In this document: piece by piece, positions 63,111 through 64,000 of the stretch
How positions within the stretch are numbered: position 1 is the stretch's first letter
Layout of the letters: each line of letters starts with the position of its first letter
Assembly: GCA_023957375.1 (NCBI GenBank)
Contig: JAMLHB010000001.1
Span: 1,404,245-1,468,244, forward strand
DNA length: 64,000 bases
Reading direction: 5' to 3'
Source of the DNA: Flavobacteriales bacterium
GTDB lineage: Bacteria > Bacteroidota > Bacteroidia > Flavobacteriales_F > PHOS-HE28
The notes under the pieces: generated by a model
The model's database searches: none
Seen by the model: the letters and a program-made list of their open reading frames with translations, nothing else
Told to the model about the DNA's origin: nothing
Position numbers and translations under genes: made by a program

Positions 63111-64000
63111 GTGCGCTTCATACGCCTCCATATCCCCCTGGCGGTCCTGATGACCGGTGCGCTGGCCGCCTGCAACCCCACCAAGCGGGTGCCGCAGGGT
63201 GAATACCTGCTGGTGCGCAACATCGTGGAGTCCAATGCCACCGGCCTCAGCAGCGATGAACTGAGGTCCATCATCAAGCAAAAGCCCAACAACAAGGTGC
63301 TGGGCCAGCGGCTCTATTTGCATTTCTACAACCTCAGCGACCCGGAAAAGACGACCCGGCTGAAGGCGAGGTCCGATTCGCTTTGCGCGGTGCGCCGAAC
63401 GGAGGAAGCCCTGAAGCTGCATGCAAAGAACGCCAAGCGCACCGCGCGCGGAAAGGAGCCCAAAAAGGCCCGGGACAAGGAATGTCCGCGTACCATCCGC
63501 GTTTGGTTGCGCGAGGATGTGGGCGAGGCACCGGTGATCCTGGACAGCTCGCTGACGGCCCGCAGCGTGCAGCAGCTCAAGCTGTACCTCAACAAGGAGG
63601 GGTACTTCAACGCCGAAGTAACGGACACCGTTTACCTCAACCGCACCAAGCTGTTCTCTTCCCGGCGCGGCCGCCCGTTCAAGCAACCCAAGGCCGAGGT
63701 GGAATACCGCATCAACGCAGGAAGGCCGTACACGATCTGCACGTCCAACTGGTTCGTTGACGACCCGAAGATCGACAGCTTGGTGGCAGCTTCCATGCCT
63801 GCTTCACTGCTGGCCCCCGGCATGCGTTTCGATGCCGACGTGCTGGACAAGGAACGCAGCCGCATCACCGGGCTGTTGCGCCAACATGGCTATCTGTACT
63901 TCACCCGCGACCTGCTGCAGTACGCTGCGGACACCACGGCGGGCAACCATGAGGTGGACCTGCAGCTCCGGTTTGAGCGGCCCTTGGCCAAAGGGCGGCG
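63111..64000 (+). CDS. tamL: TamL-type BamA-family outer-membrane lipoprotein, C-terminus beyond window
   Basis: At least 296 residues, running off the window. GTG 63111 gives a lipoprotein signal (LMTGALAAC lipobox, Cys at residue about 21), as in the lipid-anchored TamL variant of Bacteroidota rather than standard BamA. NPTKRVPQGEYLLVRNIVES starts the first POTRA; SVQQLKLYLNKEGYFNAEVT and VEYRINAGRPYTI are later POTRA-like strands. The C-terminal beta-barrel is not in the window. An ATG at 63150 would lose the lipobox. It assembles outer-membrane proteins together with a TamB-like partner. Confidence 0.83.
   Translation, partial: MRFIRLHIPLAVLMTGALAACNPTKRVPQGEYLLVRNIVESNATGLSSDELRSIIKQKPNNKVLGQRLYLHFYNLSDPEKTTRLKARSDSLCAVRRTEEALKLHAKNAKRTARGKEPKKARDKECPRTIRVWLREDVGEAPVILDSSLTARSVQQLKLYLNKEGYFNAEVTDTVYLNRTKLFSSRRGRPFKQPKAEVEYRINAGRPYTICTSNWFVDDPKIDSLVAASMPASLLAPGMRFDADVLDKERSRITGLLRQHGYLYFTRDLLQYAADTTAGNHEVDLQLRFERPLAKGR

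Overview
The window reads as a chromosomal piece of a GC-rich member of the Bacteroidota, most likely a Flavobacteriales-type denitrifier of the kind seen in activated sludge. This is inferred from gene content: a PorT gliding/secretion protein, several secreted proteins with type IX secretion (T9SS) C-terminal sorting domains, a TamL-type BamA-like lipoprotein, a fused E1 alpha/beta 2-oxoacid dehydrogenase, a Sec/lipoprotein clade II nosZ, and TAnnTTTG-like -7 promoter boxes sitting directly in front of start codons. Most genes lack a clear Shine-Dalgarno and many are joined by ATGA stop/start overlaps.

Layout. 1-8.8 kb (minus): queD fragment, tnaA, tpl, a large unknown protein, nadB-nadA, a lipoprotein and a small membrane protein. 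8.85-13.7 kb: OsmC-like protein, TANGO2/NRDE protein (+), class II ribonucleotide reductase nrdJ, fasciclin lipoprotein. 13.9-22.4 kb: the nitrous oxide reduction cluster (lipoprotein cytochrome c, nosZ, membrane protein, nosL, nosD, nosF, nosY, all minus), then a divergent haem-copper-oxidase-subunit-I-like protein and a second, paralogous cytochrome c lipoprotein. 22.6-31.1 kb: 2-oxoacid dehydrogenase E1 fusion, a two-gene unknown/PIN cassette, a repeat cluster, two GNATs, a SnoaL-like protein, a beta-helix protein and meaB. 31.1-31.8 kb is a gene-free spacer holding two long nested palindromes. 31.8-37.8 kb: aspartate aminotransferase, heptose-7-P kinase, menG/ubiE, porT, an FAD dehydrogenase.

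37.6-47.65 kb is the most unusual part. Four tandem B-A gene pairs (B: secreted T9SS protein; A: T9SS/S74-chaperone protein, full length only in the last pair, truncated in the other three) are mixed with three copies of a module carrying a covarying hairpin, a -7-like box, a mini-ORF and a 7- or 8-bp tandem repeat. The array is bounded by a 187-bp direct repeat: the 3' end of the FAD dehydrogenase gene on the left and an orphan copy, 186/187 identical, on the right.

47.7-61.7 kb is the nitrate respiration region: Crp/Fnr regulator, moaA, hemerythrin-domain protein, narIJHG and a dihaem cytochrome c (minus), facing a MORN-repeat protein, narK with an inserted soluble domain, and a TDT/SLAC1-type channel (plus). 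TGAT-N4-(A/C)TCA sites precede the cytochrome c-nar operon, narK and the cytochrome c-nosZ operon, suggesting one Crp/Fnr regulon linking nitrate and nitrous oxide respiration. No nitrite or NO reductase gene is in the window. The right end has a hypothetical protein, a SpoU methyltransferase and the start of tamL.
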